Source: CAYRIF01 sp964424205
GTDB lineage: Bacteria; Bacteroidota; Bacteroidia; Cytophagales; Cyclobacteriaceae
Reading direction: 5' to 3'
NCBI GenBank assembly: GCA_964424205.1
Contig: CAYRIF010000157.1
Location: 1-8,689 of the forward strand
Length of the DNA stretch: 8,689 nucleotides
The position numbers and the translations under genes were made by a program. The notes below the pieces were generated by a model. That model worked only from the letters and a program-made list of their open reading frames with translations, did no database searches and had not been told where the DNA came from. How positions within the stretch are numbered: position 1 is the stretch's first letter; each line of letters starts with the position of its first letter. Shown here one piece after another: positions 6,256 through 8,689 of this stretch.

Positions 6256-6303
6256 GAAATTAGGGTTTATGTTTTGTAAAAATACAACAAAATAGCCAAT
6301 CAT

Positions 6304-7290
6304 CTACCATCCTAGCACATAAGCAAAAATCAAAGGCGCCACAATGGTTGCATCTGATTCTATCACAAACTTTGGCGTATCTACTTTTATCTTTCCCCAC
6401 GTGATTTTTTCATTAGGCACGGCACCAGAGTATGAACCATAACTTGTGGTTGAATCGCTAATTTGACAAAAATACGACCAAGTCGGGACATTGTCCATTT
6501 GCAAATCTTGGTGTAATAATGGCACTACACAAATTGGAAAATCACCAGCAATTCCTCCGCCAATTTGAAAAAACCCAACGCCATTGCCTGCGTTTTTTGG
6601 ATACCAATCTGCCAAAAACATCATATACTCAATACCTGATTTAGTGATACTCGGCTCAAATAATTCTTCAATGCAATGGGATGCAAAAAAATTGCCACAG
6701 GTAGAATCTTCCCATCCCGGAACAATGATAGGAATGCCTTTTTTAGCGGCAGCCAAAAGCCAAGAGTCATCAGGATTAATTTGATAATATTGCGTTAGTT
6801 CTCCACTTAATAATAACTGGTAAAAATATTCATGTGGAAAAAATCGTGTTCCATTTTCAGCTGCTTTCGTCCATGCCCTGACCAAGTGAACTTCCAACCG
6901 GCGCATTGCCTCTTCTTCAGGAATACAAGTGTCTGTCACTCTGTTAAAATGATTGTCCAGTAATTCCTGCTCATCAACCTGAGATAAGTCTCTATAATTT
7001 GGGACACGTTTATAAAAATCATGTGCCACGAGATTGAAGACATCTTCTTCCAGGTTAGCACCAGTACAGGTAATGATATGCACCTTGTCTTGCCTTATCA
7101 TTTCTGCCAATGACTTACCCAACTCGGCAGTACTCATTGCTCCCGCCAGTGTGATCATCATCTTTTTCCCCTCGTCCAATTGCTTTTCATATGCTATGGC
7201 GGCATCCACCAGTGTCGCTGCATTAAAATGCTTATAATGTTCCAAAATGAATTTACTAACACTTCCTTTTTTTGTTTTATTCATCATCAT
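6304..7290 (-). CDS. Deoxyhypusine synthase-like protein
   Basis: A 328-residue protein of the deoxyhypusine synthase (DHS) superfamily, NAD-dependent enzymes that move an aminobutyl group from spermidine to an acceptor amine through a lysine imine. Visible are ITLAGAMSTAELGKSLAEMI (residues about 46-65) and CTGANLEEDVFNLV (NAD-binding region), FQIGGGIAGDF (glycine run 244-246) and ITWGKIKVD, whose Lys300 corresponds to the imine-forming lysine of eukaryotic DHS (SWGKI context). The segment that reads KHH in eukaryotic DHS after the glycine run is Gly-Asp-Phe here (249-251), so the catalytic histidine appears to be replaced. Bacteria lack eIF5A, so the acceptor is probably a small amine such as putrescine or an agmatine derivative, giving a homospermidine synthase-like role; this is inference. 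Three consecutive ATGs (7290, 7287, 7284) overlap the TAA of the decarboxylase gene, giving 8-14 nt of overlap and tight translational coupling. Confidence 0.9.
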   Translation of the reverse strand: MMMNKTKKGSVSKFILEHYKHFNAATLVDAAIAYEKQLDEGKKMMITLAGAMSTAELGKSLAEMIRQDKVHIITCTGANLEEDVFNLVAHDFYKRVPNYRDLSQVDEQELLDNHFNRVTDTCIPEEEAMRRLEVHLVRAWTKAAENGTRFFPHEYFYQLLLSGELTQYYQINPDDSWLLAAAKKGIPIIVPGWEDSTCGNFFASHCIEELFEPSITKSGIEYMMFLADWYPKNAGNGVGFFQIGGGIAGDFPICVVPLLHQDLQMDNVPTWSYFCQISDSTTSYGSYSGAVPNEKITWGKIKVDTPKFVIESDATIVAPLIFAYVLGW

Positions 7291-8686
7291 ACCCTAAAAT
7301 TCTAAACATATCAGGAGCAGTCTGCTCAGGACGATATACATAATCTATAAAATTTCCTTTTTCGTCTCGGTCTATAATGATGTGTTGCGGCGAAGGAATC
7401 AGGCAGTGTTTAATCCCACCATACCCACTGATCGCATCTTGATAAGCACCTGTATGGAAAAATCCCAAATAGAGCGGCTCTTTATCCTTATCTTCATATT
7501 TTGGCAGTAATACTTCTTGATTCAAATCTTCGGAATTATAATAATCTGATTGATCACAGCTTATTCCTCCAATATTTACACGGGTATATTCATTGTCCCA
7601 CTTATTGATGGGCAGCAAAATAAACTTCTCATGAATCGACCAAGCATCAGGTATCGTATTCATCAAGCTATTGTTAATGATATACCACAGTTCTTTATCA
7701 TTTTGTTGTTTCTGCTCCAGCACTTCAAAAATTGTCGCACCGCTTTCTCCTACCGTAAACTTGCCAAACTCGGTAAATATATTCGGTTCCTCCACACCCT
7801 CATTAACACAGGCTTCCTTGATGTTTTTTACGATTTCGTTGATCATATATTCATAATCATAATTAAATCCCAAATTGTTACGGATAGGAAATCCCCCTCC
7901 TAAATTCAATGAATTTAATGCCTCACATTCCTTTTTAAAGGCTGTATATAGCTTTATAGCCTTATTGAATTCCCCCCAATAATACATATTATCCTTGATG
8001 CCCGAATCCACAAAAAAATGGAACATTGTTAACTCAATATTTTTATCCTCTTTGATGTTTTCCCTGTAAAAATCCAACATCTGAGTATGTGGAATTCCTA
8101 GCCTTGAAGTATAATAAGGTGATTGAGGTTCTCCGCTTACTGCCATCCGTAAGCCAATTTTTGTCTTTTTATCACCAACAATTTTCTTAAACCTTGCCAG
8201 CTCCTTGACACCATCCAAAATGATGATTGAATTTTTAAACCCCGCTTCCTGAAGCATCGCAATCTTTTGCAAATACTCCTCGGTTTTATAACCATTATGA
8301 ATGATGACTCGTGACTTGCCAATTCTCTCCTGCATATGCAAATTTAATATCAAGTCAATATCAAATGCCGACGAAGTTTCAAGGTTTACATTGTGCTTGG
8401 ATGCCTCATGCAGCACATGTTGAAAGTGATTGCTTTTTGTGCAATAGCAAAAATGATATTTCCCCTTGTAGTCGTTTTTTCTTATTGCCTTATTAAAAAG
8501 ATTACGTGATTTTTTTATTTGCAAACCAATTTTTGGTAAATACATCAACCTAAAAGGCGTACCATATTTTTTGATTAAATATTTGATCGAAATTCCATGA
8601 AATGTCAAATTACCATCTTTCAAATCAAACCCCTCCTGCGGAAAATAGTAACTCTGCTCTACAAGGTCGAAATAGGTGTTTTTCAT
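7277..8686 (-). CDS. speA: Biosynthetic arginine decarboxylase, short Bacteroidota type
   Basis: A 469-residue PLP-dependent decarboxylase of fold type III (alanine racemase-like), converting arginine to agmatine, the first step of the agmatine route to putrescine. Lys84 in FCYCTKSNHF is the expected PLP lysine, the GGGFP loop (263-267) binds the PLP phosphate, EFGKFTVGESG stands in place of the usual EPGR segment, Cys377-Asp378 in GGISCDQSDYY is the active-site cysteine region, and GFFHTGAYQ supplies the tyrosine near the C-terminus. It is much shorter than E. coli SpeA (about 650 residues) and close to the ornithine/diaminopimelate decarboxylase length; I call it arginine decarboxylase because the overall sequence, from the MKNTYFDLVEQ start to the PEQTAPDMFRILGY end, resembles the Bacteroidota proteins under that name. 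Only 3 nt remain upstream in the window, so promoter and exact start cannot be fully tested. The TAA overlaps the start of the next gene. Confidence 0.88.
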   Translation of the reverse strand: MKNTYFDLVEQSYYFPQEGFDLKDGNLTFHGISIKYLIKKYGTPFRLMYLPKIGLQIKKSRNLFNKAIRKNDYKGKYHFCYCTKSNHFQHVLHEASKHNVNLETSSAFDIDLILNLHMQERIGKSRVIIHNGYKTEEYLQKIAMLQEAGFKNSIIILDGVKELARFKKIVGDKKTKIGLRMAVSGEPQSPYYTSRLGIPHTQMLDFYRENIKEDKNIELTMFHFFVDSGIKDNMYYWGEFNKAIKLYTAFKKECEALNSLNLGGGFPIRNNLGFNYDYEYMINEIVKNIKEACVNEGVEEPNIFTEFGKFTVGESGATIFEVLEQKQQNDKELWYIINNSLMNTIPDAWSIHEKFILLPINKWDNEYTRVNIGGISCDQSDYYNSEDLNQEVLLPKYEDKDKEPLYLGFFHTGAYQDAISGYGGIKHCLIPSPQHIIIDRDEKGNFIDYVYRPEQTAPDMFRILGYDDE

Positions 8687-8689
8687 GAT

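Noticed and set aside
6256..6303. Sixteen-residue N-terminal extension of the M3 peptidase from the ATG at 6303
   Set aside because: It would place a lipoprotein signal peptide internally; the start at 6255 gives a normal signal with KK followed by a hydrophobic stretch and cysteine.
7550..7903. Plus-strand open frame of 117 codons
   Set aside because: It is entirely antisense to the decarboxylase, including the GGGFP and cysteine regions. AT-rich genes often leave such frames.

Overview
The window is AT-rich chromosomal DNA, most likely from a member of the Bacteroidota. Four things point that way: TAnnTTTG-type -7 elements upstream of several genes, start codons with little or no Shine-Dalgarno sequence, a lipoprotein-type M3 oligopeptidase, and a short arginine decarboxylase of the kind I associate with this phylum. 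Genus cannot be read from the sequence. No rRNA, tRNA, CRISPR array, transposase or integrase gene was found.

Layout from left to right. (1) 1-1004, minus: an M42 aminopeptidase, cut at its 3' end by the window edge. (2) 1005-1152: a short divergent promoter region. (3) 1153-2076, plus: a single-module Ppx/GppA phosphatase. (4) 2026-2711, minus: a two-gene PIN toxin/antitoxin module. Its toxin end runs 51 nt into the phosphatase gene on the opposite strand. (5) 2712-2942: an intergenic stretch holding the antitoxin promoter and a second, orphan copy of the last 17 codons (including the stop) of the phosphatase gene. (6) 2943-4013, plus: an Ldh-family (malate/L-lactate-type) NAD(P)-dependent dehydrogenase. 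(7) 4120-8686, minus: a tight gene run in the order arginine decarboxylase, deoxyhypusine synthase-like protein, M3 peptidyl-dipeptidase lipoprotein.

How the genes work together. The decarboxylase and the deoxyhypusine synthase-like gene overlap by 8-14 nt and are almost certainly co-translated. The first makes agmatine from arginine; the second belongs to a family that transfers aminobutyl groups from polyamines. Together they look like a polyamine-modification unit, although bacteria lack the eukaryotic substrate eIF5A. The M3 peptidase follows directly and may share the transcript. The M42 enzyme, phosphatase and dehydrogenase are ordinary housekeeping genes.

The most unusual structure is at 2026-2875. 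The toxin-antitoxin module sits between two imperfect direct copies of the phosphatase 3' end (50 of 56 bases identical). Three differences are silent and the other three change only the last two residues conservatively. This suggests the module arrived by recombination or insertion at the end of the phosphatase gene, with an intact gene end kept on one side and a displaced end left on the other.
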